Shown in pieces: positions 1-8,527 of a DNA stretch of 64,000 nt (positions are counted from its first letter, which is position 1; each line of letters begins with the position of its first letter). The notes below the pieces were generated by a model. The model worked only from the letters and a program-made list of their open reading frames with translations, was not told the DNA's origin and ran no database searches. Both the position numbers and the translations under genes were made by a program. Location of the stretch: positions 434,001 to 498,000 of the forward strand of contig SHNF01000018.1 in NCBI GenBank assembly GCA_004295085.1. The letters are read 5' to 3'. The DNA comes from Planctomycetota bacterium (GTDB lineage Bacteria; Planctomycetota; UBA1135).

Positions 1-693
1 CGCGGCGCGATCGTCGCCTTCCTGGATGACGACGCCACGCCCGCTCCGCGCTGGCTGGAGTCCATCACGGCGCCGCTGCGCGCCGGCGCCTCCGGGGTCG
101 CCGGATGCGGCGGCCGGGTGCTGCCGGTGTATCCGGCCGGCGGCCCGCCGGAGTGGTACCGCCGGATCGTGGCGCGCGGCCCCAGCACGTTCCTCGGCCC
201 CTATCACGATCTTGGCCCGCTCCCGCAGGAGTACCGGCGCGGGATCTTCCTGGCGCCCTTCGGCGCCAACTGCGCCTATCGGCGCGAGCTCCTGCTCCAG
301 TACCCGTACCGCGCGGAGCTCGGCCCCAGCCGTGCCACCGGCTTGCGCGGCGGCGAGGACACCGAGGTCGCCTGCCGGCTGCGTGCGCACGGCTGGCGTC
401 TGCTCTACTGCCCGGACGCCGTGGTCTACCACCCGGTGGAGCCCGCGCGCATGACGCGCGACTACGTGGCGCGGGGCTACTACATCCAGGGGGTCGAGAA
501 CGTGCGCATGCGCCGCATTCTCGGCGAGGTCACGATCGCCGCCGGGTACGCGCGCGTGCGCCTGGCGCGCTCCTGGGCGCGCTGGGCTCTGGCCAGCCTG
601 CTGCGCCGCCGCAGCCGCCACCGCCTGGCCTTCCGCGTCCAGTTCCACCGCGGCCAGATCCAGGAGATCCTGCGCCCGGGAGCGCGCCCGTGA
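1..693 (+). CDS. Glycosyltransferase family 2 (5' end outside window)
   Basis: The frame is open from the first base, so this is the C-terminal 230 residues of a longer protein. The visible part starts inside a GT-A fold: the nucleotide-sugar and metal-binding acidic motif FLDDDATP lies at visible residues 7-14, and a second acidic patch, GGEDTEVACRL, follows about 110 residues later, as in GT2 enzymes that use the ED pair for catalysis. It should transfer a sugar from a nucleotide-sugar donor to an envelope glycan. The tail is Arg-rich with no transmembrane segment. Its TGA overlaps the GTG of the next glycosyltransferase (GTGA), so the two are probably translated together. Acceptor and sugar cannot be told. 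Confidence 0.85.
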   Translation, partial: RGAIVAFLDDDATPAPRWLESITAPLRAGASGVAGCGGRVLPVYPAGGPPEWYRRIVARGPSTFLGPYHDLGPLPQEYRRGIFLAPFGANCAYRRELLLQYPYRAELGPSRATGLRGGEDTEVACRLRAHGWRLLYCPDAVVYHPVEPARMTRDYVARGYYIQGVENVRMRRILGEVTIAAGYARVRLARSWARWALASLLRRRSRHRLAFRVQFHRGQIQEILRPGARP

Positions 694-1418
694 GCCTGGA
701 CCGGCGCCTCAGCGGCGTGCTGCTCACGCAGGACAACGAACGCACCGTCGCGGCGGTACTGCAGTGTCTGGAGCGCGTCGCCGACGAGGTCGTGGTCGTG
801 GACGGCGGAAGCCGCGACGCCACGCCGGACATCGCCGCCACCCGCGCCAAGGTCCGGTTGTACCGGCGGCCCTTCGACGGCAACATCGCGGCCCAGAAGA
901 ACTTCGCCTGCGACCAGGCGCTCGGTGACTGGATCCTGATCCTCGACTCGGACGAGCTGCTGGACGAGGCGGCGCTGCGCGCCATCCCGCGCCTGGTCCG
1001 CAGCCCGTGGCAGCGCTGGTACAAGCTGCGCCGCTCCTGGCTGGTGCGGCGCGACGGACGCTGGTTCCGCCTGGAGTCGCCGCTGCACTACCCCGATCAC
1101 CAGCTGCGGCTGTTCCGCAACGCCCGGCCGTTCCGCTACGACCTGCAGCGCTCTCCGATCCACCACAACTTCCCCAAGGAAGGCCGGGGATGGGGCCGGA
1201 AGCTGCGCCGCGCGCACATCCTCCATTACGACCTGGCCCTGCACGACCGCGCCGCGCGCGAGGCCAAGGTCGAGCGTTACCGGCGGCTCGATCCCGCGTC
1301 CGAGCGCACGCACCGGATGTACCTGTGGGAGGAAAGCGGCGCGGCGCTGGTGCCGGCGGAGGTCCCGGACGCGGCGTTCCTCCCGCCGCCGGCTCAGCGC
1401 CAGGCCACCAGTCCGTAG
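690..1418 (+). CDS. Glycosyltransferase family 2, WaaE/KdtX-like
   Basis: A 242-residue GT2 protein. The N-terminal VDGGSRDAT loop (about residues 38-45), the NIAAQKNFA stretch (65-73) and the DSD motif (86-88) match the WaaE/KdtX-type lipopolysaccharide-core glycosyltransferases, in which DxD binds metal and nucleotide sugar. The middle is rich in Trp, Arg and His. The GTG start was chosen because it overlaps the upstream stop as GTGA. The gene converges on, and overlaps by 25 bases, a methyltransferase gene on the other strand. The role is probably outer-envelope glycan assembly, inferred from family and neighbour; the exact linkage is unknown. Confidence 0.85.
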   Translation: MSLDRRLSGVLLTQDNERTVAAVLQCLERVADEVVVVDGGSRDATPDIAATRAKVRLYRRPFDGNIAAQKNFACDQALGDWILILDSDELLDEAALRAIPRLVRSPWQRWYKLRRSWLVRRDGRWFRLESPLHYPDHQLRLFRNARPFRYDLQRSPIHHNFPKEGRGWGRKLRRAHILHYDLALHDRAAREAKVERYRRLDPASERTHRMYLWEESGAALVPAEVPDAAFLPPPAQRQATSP

Positions 1419-2125
1419 TCCGGGAACTGCGCGCCTTCGTCGGCGTCCAGCAGGCGCTGCGGGGCCGCGGCCGGGGCCTGGCGCGCGTAGCGGCGCCCGA
1501 CCAGGCGTTCCCAGAGCGAGCGCCGGCGCCGCCGCTCCTGGCGCAGCAGGTAGTCGTCCTCGCCGGGGTAGTGGATCTCCCGGCGCGCGAAGCCGGCGCG
1601 CCCGGCCAGGAAATCCAGGAGCTCGGGGTGCAGCGGCCGCCGGTGCGTGGGGTCCAGCCAGAAGTTGCGCCGCGCCACTTCGTGACGGGGGTTGGGCGTC
1701 TCCAGCAGCAAGGTGCCGCCGGGAGCGAGCTTGCGGGACGCCAGCTCCAGCAGGCGCGCGAGCTCCGCAAGCTCGAAGTGCTCGACCACGTGCACCGCGA
1801 CCAGCCCGCCCAGCGAGCCGTCGGGGCAGCGCTCCAGCGCCGCGAAGCCGTCGCCCGCGGCCGCATCGTGCCCCTTCGCATGGCAGCGTTCCACCAGCAG
1901 CGGCGAGCGGTCCACGCCGCGGGCGCGCAGTCCGGCCGCGCGGGCCACGTCCAGGAACTCGCCGCGCCCGCAGCCGAAGTCCAGGATCTCGCGCTCCGGC
2001 GCCCGGAAGAAGCGCAGGTACGGCCGCAGGCGCGCGCGGATCTCGTCCTCGCCGCCGCGAAAGCGCTCGGCGAAGGCCGCGGCGTCGAACAGCGGGGAAT
2101 CGCCGGCGCCCATCGCTCCTATCAT
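1394..2125 (-). CDS. Class I SAM-dependent methyltransferase
   Basis: A 243-residue Rossmann-fold methyltransferase of the Methyltransf_23/UbiG-like type. Motif I (ILDFGCGRGEF, about residues 46-56) binds SAM, an acidic residue follows at the end of strand beta2 (GVDRS), and HVVEHFE then LAPGGTLLLETPNP form the later motifs. The C-terminus is Arg-rich. A second Met four codons in (MGAGDS) is an equally good start. It sits between glycosyltransferases, so a substrate in envelope polysaccharide is plausible, but the sequence does not show it. The next methyltransferase is divergent, starting within about 75 bases. Confidence 0.85.
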   Translation of the reverse strand: MIGAMGAGDSPLFDAAAFAERFRGGEDEIRARLRPYLRFFRAPEREILDFGCGRGEFLDVARAAGLRARGVDRSPLLVERCHAKGHDAAAGDGFAALERCPDGSLGGLVAVHVVEHFELAELARLLELASRKLAPGGTLLLETPNPRHEVARRNFWLDPTHRRPLHPELLDFLAGRAGFARREIHYPGEDDYLLRQERRRRRSLWERLVGRRYARQAPAAAPQRLLDADEGAQFPDYGLVAWR

Positions 2126-2197
2126 GGCGCCGTGGCCGGGGGGATTCCGGTTCCAAGCACCTACGAGGCCACGCGCGCGGCCGCGGCCGCGCGCGCC

Positions 2198-3172
2198 ATG
2201 TATCCGGCCGCAGCCAGTTTCGCCCTGCTGCCCGGCTTGTTCCTCGGTGGTCCGTGGCTGTTCCCCGGGTGCGCCGGCGCGGCCGTGCTCTTCTTCCTGC
2301 TGGCCCAGGCGCTGCAGCGGCCGCCGCGCCTGCGCTCGCGTCCGCGAGCGCTGCTGCGCTGGTCGGCGCGCGGCGGCGCCCTGCTGGCGCTCGCCGGCGC
2401 GCTGGGAGCCGACGCGCCGTGGCGCCTCCTGCCGCTCGGCCCCGCCTTCGCCCTGGGCCTGGTGTTGACCGTATGGCTGGCGTTATGGCCGCCGCTGCCG
2501 CGCTTCTTTCCACCCAGGCTGCTGTGGCGCGCGCCACTGCGCGAGCTGCTGCTGCAGCCGGCTCTCACGCGCGGCGGCACGGAGCGCTGGGTGGAGGTCC
2601 CCTGGGTCCTGGAGCGGCTGCCCGCCGCCGGCCTGGTGCTGGACCTCGGCTACGCCCACGCCGATCCGGAGTGGCACGCGCTGATGCGCGGCGCCGGCCG
2701 CCGCGTCTACGGCGCCGATCTGGCGCAGGGGCCGCAGGCCGGCGTGCGCGCCGACCTGCGCGCGCTGCCGTTCGCAGCCGCCTGCTTCGACCTGGTGCTG
2801 GCGGTGTCCACGCTCGAGCACGTCGGCTGCGACAATCGCCGCTATGGCGCCGCGCCCGGCCCCGCGGCCGAGGACGGCGATCTGCAGGCGGCCGCCGAGA
2901 TCGTGCGCGTGCTGCGCCCCGGCGGCCGCGCGCTCGTGACCGTGCCCTACGGGCGGGCGGAGCACCACGGCTGGTTCCGCCAGTACGACGCCGTGCGCCT
3001 GCGGCGTCTGCTGGACGTGCTGGGCGGTGCCGCCGGCGCGACCGCGGTGGAGTACTTCGCGTACCGGCGCGGCTGGCGCACAGCGCCCGCCCCGGCGCTG
3101 GCGGCGGCCCGCTATGGTGCCGGCGAGGCGCCGGCGGCCACCGGCGTCGCCTGCATCGAGCTGCGCCGATGA
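2198..3172 (+). CDS. Membrane-anchored SAM-dependent methyltransferase
   Basis: The first roughly 110 residues are hydrophobic and Leu/Ala-rich, with about three to four membrane segments. A methyltransferase-like domain follows: LVLDLGYAHAD in the SAM-binding loop position, VYGADLAQ after strand 2, then LVLAVSTLEHVG and LRPGGRALVTVPYG. The glycine loop is unusual (DLGYAHAD instead of the usual DxGxGxG), so activity is less certain than for its divergent neighbour. I chose the ATG; an in-frame GTG lies 66 bases upstream at 2132. The stop overlaps the next start as ATGA, coupling it to the CCA-adding enzyme. Confidence 0.7.
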   Translation: MYPAAASFALLPGLFLGGPWLFPGCAGAAVLFFLLAQALQRPPRLRSRPRALLRWSARGGALLALAGALGADAPWRLLPLGPAFALGLVLTVWLALWPPLPRFFPPRLLWRAPLRELLLQPALTRGGTERWVEVPWVLERLPAAGLVLDLGYAHADPEWHALMRGAGRRVYGADLAQGPQAGVRADLRALPFAAACFDLVLAVSTLEHVGCDNRRYGAAPGPAAEDGDLQAAAEIVRVLRPGGRALVTVPYGRAEHHGWFRQYDAVRLRRLLDVLGGAAGATAVEYFAYRRGWRTAPAPALAAARYGAGEAPAATGVACIELRR

Positions 3173-4563
3173 ACCTGCGTTGCGAGCCCCGATTCGCCCG
3201 GCCGGAGCTGGCCGGCCACGTGCGTGCCCTGAGCGAGCGCGCGCACGCCGCCGGCGGCCGCGCGCTGCTCGTCGGCGGCTCGGTGCGCGACGGCCTGCTG
3301 GGCCAGGCCAGCGAGGAGGCCGACCTGGAGGTCTACGGCCTGGCGCCCGAGGTGGTCGAGCGCCTCGCGGGCGAGCTCGGCGCCGTGCACCTGGTTGGCC
3401 GGCAGTTCGCCGTGCTGCACCTGAGCACGCCGGGCGGCGCGATCGACATCTCCCTGCCGCGGCGCGAGAGCAAGACCGGCCCCGGCCACAAGGGCTTCGC
3501 GGTGAGCGCCGACCCGCACATGAGCGTGCGCGAGGCGGCGCGCCGGCGCGACTTCACCGTGAACGCGCTGCTGCAGGATCCGCTCACCGGCGAGGTCCTG
3601 GATCCCTGGAACGGGCTGGAGGACCTGCGCCGCGGCGTGCTGCGCCACGTCTCGCCGGCCTTCGCCGAGGACCCGCTGCGCGTGCTGCGCGCGGCGCGTT
3701 TCGTGTCGCGCTTCGGCTGGAGCGTGCATCCCGACACCGTCGCGCTGTGCCGCAGCCTGGACCTCGCCGAGCTGCCCATGGAGCGGCTGGAGGGCGAGTG
3801 GCGCCAGATCCTGCTGCGCGGGCGCCAGCCCGGCGCCGGCCTGGCGGCGCTGGAGGAGCTGGACGCGCTGCGCTTCTTCCCCGAGGTCGCGACCCTGCGC
3901 GGCGTGCCGCAGGACCCGGAGTGGCACCCCGAGGGCGACGTCTTCGTGCATACCTGCCTGAGCCTGGACGCCGGGCGCGCCCTCCTGGAGCAGATGGCCG
4001 ATCCCTGGGCCGAGATGCTGGGAGTCCTGTGCCACGACCTCGGCAAGCCGCTCAAGACCGAATTCGAGCGCGGCCGCTGGCGCAGCCCCGAGCATGACGA
4101 GGCCGGCGTGGCGCCGGCGCGCTCCTTCCTGCAGCGCATCACGCGCACGGACAGCCTGATCCAGAAAGTGGAGGCCTTCGTGCGCGATCACCTGCGCCCC
4201 ATGCAGCTCTACCAGGCCCGGGAACAGGTCTCGGACGCGGCCATCCGCCGGCTGGCGCTGCGCGTGGACATACCCGCCCTGTTGCGCGTCTCCTTCGCCG
4301 ACGCCGCCGGCCGCGGCGTGCCCATGCGCTTCGACGAATGGGAGCCCGGCCCCTGGCTGCTGCAGCGCGCCGCCGAGCTCAACGTGCGCGACGAGAAGCC
4401 GCAGCCGTTCCTGCGCGGCCGCGACCTGCTGGCGCTCGGCATGCCGCCGGGACCGGCGATGGGGGAGCTGTTGCGCGCGGCCTTCGAGCTGCAGCTCGAG
4501 GGCAGCGTGGCGTCACGGGAGCAGGCCGTACAGTGGGCCAGGGCCCGGCTCAGCGGAAGATGA
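3169..4563 (+). CDS. cca: CCA tRNA nucleotidyltransferase with HD domain (class II)
   Basis: Adds or repairs the 3'-CCA end of tRNAs using CTP and ATP. The 464 residues show the class II order: GGSVRD (about 31-36), an acidic motif EADLEVYG where the canonical enzyme has DxD, RRDFTVNALL, then the EDPLRVLRAARF neck motif. A C-terminal HD phosphohydrolase domain follows, with VHTCLSL and LCHDLGKPL supplying metal-binding His and Asp. The DxE in place of DxD is worth noting, but the other motifs are intact. The ATG overlaps the preceding methyltransferase stop. Cytoplasmic housekeeping gene. Confidence 0.92.
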   Translation: MNLRCEPRFARPELAGHVRALSERAHAAGGRALLVGGSVRDGLLGQASEEADLEVYGLAPEVVERLAGELGAVHLVGRQFAVLHLSTPGGAIDISLPRRESKTGPGHKGFAVSADPHMSVREAARRRDFTVNALLQDPLTGEVLDPWNGLEDLRRGVLRHVSPAFAEDPLRVLRAARFVSRFGWSVHPDTVALCRSLDLAELPMERLEGEWRQILLRGRQPGAGLAALEELDALRFFPEVATLRGVPQDPEWHPEGDVFVHTCLSLDAGRALLEQMADPWAEMLGVLCHDLGKPLKTEFERGRWRSPEHDEAGVAPARSFLQRITRTDSLIQKVEAFVRDHLRPMQLYQAREQVSDAAIRRLALRVDIPALLRVSFADAAGRGVPMRFDEWEPGPWLLQRAAELNVRDEKPQPFLRGRDLLALGMPPGPAMGELLRAAFELQLEGSVASREQAVQWARARLSGR

Positions 4564-4575
4564 CTGCGTCGGCGC

Positions 4576-5397
4576 TCACGCGGTTCCCGGCGCTGCGTCG
4601 CGCGTGTTGCGATGGCGCAGCACCCGCGCCGCCACGCCCGCCGCCCAGGAGCGCGGCACCAGGCGCGTGCTCCAGGCCATGGCCTTGTTGGCCAGGCCCG
4701 GGATGGCGGCGCTGCCGCGTCCCAACCGGCGCAACGCCAGTTCCACCACCGGCTCCGGCCGCATGCGCAAGCCCGTGGCCGGGCCGCGCACCCCGGCGAT
4801 CGCGTGGAACTCGGACTCGGTATATCCGGGGCTGAGGACCAGGACATCGACCCCGTGGGGACGCAGCTCCACGTGCAAGGCCTCGCCCAAGAGCAGGTCG
4901 AAGGCCTTGGTGGCGCCGTAGACCGCCATATAAGGTGTGGCCTGATAGGCGGCGGTGCTGGCCACGAGGATCATCCCGCCACGGCGGCGCGCCACCATGG
5001 CCGGCAGGAAGGCATGACTGAGCACGACCGGAACCTCGCAGTTCAGCCGCACCATGCGCGCTTGCCAGGCCTGGTCCCGCGCGAGGAAGGCGCCGGCGGC
5101 GCCGAAGCCGGCGTTGTTGACCAGCAGGCCGACCTCGCGCGACGCCAGGGCCGACTGCACGCGTGCCAGGGCATCGGCGGCGGTCAGGTCGGCGGCGATC
5201 GGCAGCACGTCCACCCCGCGGGCGGCGCGCAGCTCGGCGGCGAGGGCCTCCAGCTGCTCCGCCCGGCGCGCGACCAGCGCGAGGTGCAGGCCGCGTGCTG
5301 CCAGGGCGCGCGCGAAGGCGGCACCGAGACCGGCGGAGGCCCCGGTGACCAGCGCCCAGGGGCCATAGCGATCCCGGAACTCCGCCACGGCCGCCAT
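4576..5397 (-). CDS. Short-chain dehydrogenase/reductase
   Basis: A 273-residue classical SDR. TGASAGLG near residues 18-25 is the NAD(P)-binding TGxxxGxG loop, LVNNAG is the structural motif, and STAAYQATPYMAVYGATK carries the catalytic Ser, Tyr and Lys. An Arg-Arg after strand 2 (VARRAEQ) suggests NADP(H) preference. It resembles DltE/YqjQ-like SDRs; the substrate is unknown. I chose the internal Met (MAAVAEFRDRYG) because the longer reading frame would start inside the T-tract of the upstream hairpin structure. Expression may be controlled by that hairpin leader at 5433-5523. Confidence 0.88.
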   Translation of the reverse strand: MAAVAEFRDRYGPWALVTGASAGLGAAFARALAARGLHLALVARRAEQLEALAAELRAARGVDVLPIAADLTAADALARVQSALASREVGLLVNNAGFGAAGAFLARDQAWQARMVRLNCEVPVVLSHAFLPAMVARRRGGMILVASTAAYQATPYMAVYGATKAFDLLLGEALHVELRPHGVDVLVLSPGYTESEFHAIAGVRGPATGLRMRPEPVVELALRRLGRGSAAIPGLANKAMAWSTRLVPRSWAAGVAARVLRHRNTRDAAPGTA

Positions 5398-5432
5398 GAT
5401 AGGTCGCTGGAACGTGGGCTTAAAAAACGAGA

Positions 5433-5523
5433 GGCGCCGCAACCCCCCAGCAGCGGCGCCCCTCCTCCCAAACTGGAGGTTGGCATAGCCAACTGAGGCC
5501 CGCCCCCCGCGGACTCTCAGTTG
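5433..5523 (-). promoter_or_regulatory. Hairpin-rich leader ending in an intrinsic terminator (attenuator-like)
   Basis: On the minus strand, in order of transcription: stem D pairs CAACTGAG (5523-5516) with CTCAGTTG (5497-5490). Stem C pairs GTTGGC (5493-5488) with GCCAAC (5484-5479). Stem B is CCTCC/GGAGG (5479-5464). Stem A is a perfect 8-bp GGCGCCGC/GCGGCGCC hairpin (5460-5433), followed six bases later by TTTTTT. Stems C and D share GTTG, so they exclude each other. The terminator lies between the upstream glycosyltransferase stop and the SDR start. It may simply end the glycosyltransferase transcript or act as an attenuator for the SDR. No known riboswitch class was recognised. Confidence 0.6.
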
Positions 5524-5642
5524 CTCCTCTCTTACGCTTGGGACGCTTCCACTTCGAGTGAAATTCGCGAATCCAGGGGTGCTTCAGAGGGGCTTCCCTA
5601 AGCTGCTTTGCGATCAGGAGTTGAGAGCGGAATCCTGCATGA

Positions 5643-7223
5643 TCACGGGGTTTCCGGCAGGAGAACTGCAACATGTTTGTCACCCACGCGCACGAAGCCG
5701 GCCGGCGCAAAGCCCGGGACTTCGTGCTCGAACTCCTGCGTGCCCAGCAGCAGCGCGTCGAAGCGGGCGCCGCCGCGCACCGCTTCGGCCAGGTCCTTGG
5801 GGTGGTCGTAGTAGGTGATGCGCTTCTGCAGTGGATCGAGGATGCGCGGCGTCTCCAGCGTGGCCACGCCCAGGTTGCGCGCGCCCGCCAGCTGCTCCGC
5901 CAGCTCCGCGACGCCAGCGCGCACGGAGTCCTCTCCGGCTTCCCAGCGCGGCACGTACACCTGCGTGAACAACGCCCGCGCCGGCACCAGCAGCAGCGCC
6001 AGCGCGGCGGCAGGAGCCCGGCGAGCCAGCAGGAAACCGGCGGTGGCGGCGGTGGCCAGGGCCGCCAGTGCCAGGGCGCCGCTGAAGCTGAGCGTGGAAA
6101 AGGTCAGTGGGAATGCGACCGCAGCCGCGAGCAGGAACAGGACGCACACGGCTCGGACGAACGGGCCGGTGCGTGCCAGCAGCTCCAGGCGCAGGACTCC
6201 GGCGACCACCAGCAGCGGAAAACAGGGCAGCAGGTAGCGTGTGCTCTTGGTGGCGTTCAACAGCAGCAGGACGAAGGCGCCGCCGACGGCCGCCATCAAG
6301 TAGCGGTCCAGGGCGGCGCGTCCGGGCGCGCGCAGGCGCAGCAGCGCCGGCACGGTGAAGGGCAGGCAGGCGCAGAACAGGGTCACCGGGAACAGGAGCG
6401 TGCGCACCAGGAACCGGCCGTCCCAGGCGAAGAACATCCCCGGTCCTTCGGTGATGGCCAGGGCGCGTACCTCAGGGTCGAGCTGGTGGAGCGCGAGCGG
6501 CCAGAGCAGCGCCGGCGGCGCGAACGTCAGCACCGCTGCCGCCACCACGGCCCAGGTGGGTTTGCGTCCGCAGCGCCAGGTGGCGTAGGCCGCGCCGGCG
6601 GCGAATGGCACCAGAGCCGGGCCCTTGGTGAGCACAGCCAGGCCGGCCAGCAGGCCGGCCAACGCGGCGTAGAGCACGCAGCGGCGCGCCGTGCCGCCCT
6701 GGCCGGTCTGGCCGCTTTCTCCGCCCTGCGCCTGCCACCAGGCCAGTACCGCTCCGACCACGAAGCAGGCGAAGAGGGGGTCGATCTCGGCGTTGACCCC
6801 GTTCTTCAGGATGTACGCGCCCAGCAGGTAGCCCATGCCGGCGATCCAGCCCGCGCGCGGTCCTCCCGCCGCACGCGCGGCGGCACCGCTCATGGCCACG
6901 GTCGCCGCCAGAGCGGCCAGGCTCAGGAGGCGGGCGCTCCAGGGCGCGCGCGTGCCCGCCAGCTCCTGTACTCCGCCCAGGGCCCAGTAGTGCAGGGGCG
7001 GCTTGGTCAGGATCGGCCGGCCGTAATAGGTCGGCAGCAGCGGATGCTCGGAGGCGACGGTCTCGGCGGCGATGCGGGCCCGGAAGTCCTCGGTGCCCAC
7101 GAACTCCTGCGCGCCGATGCCCGGAAGGTAGGCGAGCACGGCGAGGGCCGCCAGGGCCAGCGCCTGCCTCCAGGCGGGCCAAGCGGAGCCCGCGCCTGCC
7201 GCCGGAGCAGCCGGATCCGCCAC
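5643..7223 (-). CDS. GT-C glycosyltransferase, ArnT/PMT (family 39/83) type
   Basis: A 526-residue polytopic membrane protein with roughly 11-12 hydrophobic segments. After the first segment a periplasmic loop carries GTEDFRARIAAE and then ILTKPPLHYW. These are the acidic motif and the KPP(L/F)xYW motif of ArnT-like enzymes, which move a sugar from an undecaprenyl-phosphate carrier onto lipid A or another acceptor. A soluble C-terminal domain ends the protein. An internal low-complexity GGESGQTGQGG loop is near residue 170. It is divergent from a GT4 gene about 80 bases away. Donor and acceptor are not determinable. Confidence 0.85.
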   Translation of the reverse strand: MADPAAPAAGAGSAWPAWRQALALAALAVLAYLPGIGAQEFVGTEDFRARIAAETVASEHPLLPTYYGRPILTKPPLHYWALGGVQELAGTRAPWSARLLSLAALAATVAMSGAAARAAGGPRAGWIAGMGYLLGAYILKNGVNAEIDPLFACFVVGAVLAWWQAQGGESGQTGQGGTARRCVLYAALAGLLAGLAVLTKGPALVPFAAGAAYATWRCGRKPTWAVVAAAVLTFAPPALLWPLALHQLDPEVRALAITEGPGMFFAWDGRFLVRTLLFPVTLFCACLPFTVPALLRLRAPGRAALDRYLMAAVGGAFVLLLLNATKSTRYLLPCFPLLVVAGVLRLELLARTGPFVRAVCVLFLLAAAVAFPLTFSTLSFSGALALAALATAATAGFLLARRAPAAALALLLVPARALFTQVYVPRWEAGEDSVRAGVAELAEQLAGARNLGVATLETPRILDPLQKRITYYDHPKDLAEAVRGGARFDALLLGTQEFEHEVPGFAPAGFVRVGDKHVAVLLPETP

Positions 7224-7302
7224 TAGACGGCGCGCTCAGCGCGCGCAAGATCGCGGCGCAAGTCCATGAGGCCGAATTGTAGGATTCACCCTTGCGGCCC
7301 CC

Positions 7303-8514
7303 ATGCGCGTCGCTTTCGTGCTCGCGGACCTTTCTCGGCGCAGCGAAGCGGCCGGCGTGGTGGTGGCAGCGGCCTCCGGCCTGCTGGCGCGCGGGCACGA
7401 GGTCGCGGTGTTCACGGCCGGCTTCCCGGCGCCCGAGTGGCCCGAGGCCGGCCCACTGACGGCCTGGATCCGTCCCATCCCGGCATTGGAGGAGGACGCC
7501 CCGGCGGCAGCGCTGCGCGCCGCCGGCGCCGCCTGGCGCGACGCCCTGCGCAGCTTCGATGTGGTGCATCCCTACGGCCGTGCGGCGCTGCACGCCACGC
7601 AGGGCAGTGCCCGGCCGCGCCTCTGGTACTGCCCGGCGTTTCGCGATTCCCTGCCGGTGGAAGCCACGCACCGCGAGCTGCTGGCGGCGCAGGCGAGCGG
7701 TCTCGTGGAGGCCGGGCACCCGGCCCTGGAAGCCCTCGAGCGGCGGCGCGAGCGCGAGCGCGGCTGGTCGCTGCGGCGCCTGAGCCACGTGCGGGCTCTG
7801 GCGGCGGAAAGGCACGCAGCGGCCGCGGTGGAAGGAGTGCTGGTCGGCAGCGGCTACGCGGCGCGCTGCTTTCGCCACGCCTTCGGACGCCTGGCCGAGG
7901 TGCTCGAACCCGGCGTCCCGGAGGCTCCGCCGCCGGCGCCGCTGCCGGCACCAGCGCGGCGCGGCATCGCCGTGCCGGCCAGCAGCGACCCCGACCAGAA
8001 CCTCTACGGCGTCCTGCAAGTCGCCGCGGAACTGCAGCGCAGGGGAGCGCCGGAGCGATTCGAGGTGTTCGGGCCCGGAACCGACGAACCCCGGATCCAG
8101 CGATGGACGGCCGAGCGCGGCCTGCAAGCGCAGGTGGCGCTGCACGGCGCGCTGGCCGAGCGCCAGGCGCGGGAGCTGCTGGCCGCGTCGCGTTCGTGCC
8201 TGTGCCTGCCCTGGTGCGAGCCCTCGGGCCTGCCGGCGCTGCAGTCCCTGCTCCTCGCCACGCCGGTCCTGGCCTCGGACCACGGCGCGCCGGCGGAGAT
8301 CGTCACGCGCACCGGCGGCGGTGCCCTGGTGGACCCGTTCCGTCCGACTGCCGCCGCCGACGCCTTGCAGGCCTTCGGCAGCGACGAGGCCGCGCTGCGC
8401 GCCCTCGGTGAAACGGGCCGGCAGGCGGCGCGGGCCCTGTTCGGGATGGAGGAGTACCTCGACCGGCTGGAGCGGGCCCTGCGACGCACTTCCGGACGCG
8501 AGCCCGTGCACTGA
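7303..8514 (+). CDS. Glycosyltransferase family 4 (group 1)
   Basis: A 403-residue GT-B protein. The N-terminal domain starts MRVAFVLADLSRRSEAAGV, typical of GT4. The C-terminal domain carries GIAVPASSDPDQNLYGVL, then FEVFGPG, and the donor-binding EPSGLPALQSLLLATPVLASD, equivalent to the EX7E region (E...GLP..Q..L). It should transfer a sugar from a nucleotide donor in the cytoplasm, most likely in envelope glycan synthesis given the divergent ArnT-like neighbour. It runs into recG 13 bases downstream. Confidence 0.85.
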   Translation: MRVAFVLADLSRRSEAAGVVVAAASGLLARGHEVAVFTAGFPAPEWPEAGPLTAWIRPIPALEEDAPAAALRAAGAAWRDALRSFDVVHPYGRAALHATQGSARPRLWYCPAFRDSLPVEATHRELLAAQASGLVEAGHPALEALERRRERERGWSLRRLSHVRALAAERHAAAAVEGVLVGSGYAARCFRHAFGRLAEVLEPGVPEAPPPAPLPAPARRGIAVPASSDPDQNLYGVLQVAAELQRRGAPERFEVFGPGTDEPRIQRWTAERGLQAQVALHGALAERQARELLAASRSCLCLPWCEPSGLPALQSLLLATPVLASDHGAPAEIVTRTGGGALVDPFRPTAAADALQAFGSDEAALRALGETGRQAARALFGMEEYLDRLERALRRTSGREPVH

Positions 8515-8527
8515 CCTGGCCGCCGCC

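Noticed and set aside
480..2537. Long Arg/Ala-rich minus-strand open frame across the first genes
   Set aside because: It lies opposite two glycosyltransferases and in another frame of the methyltransferase, with low-complexity composition typical of GC-rich shadow frames.
5524..5642. Minus-strand short frame (Lys/Arg-rich) between the ArnT-like gene and the SDR as a small protein
   Set aside because: It overlaps the hairpin and terminator region and the end of the glycosyltransferase, has no start with a ribosome-binding site and no recognised pattern.
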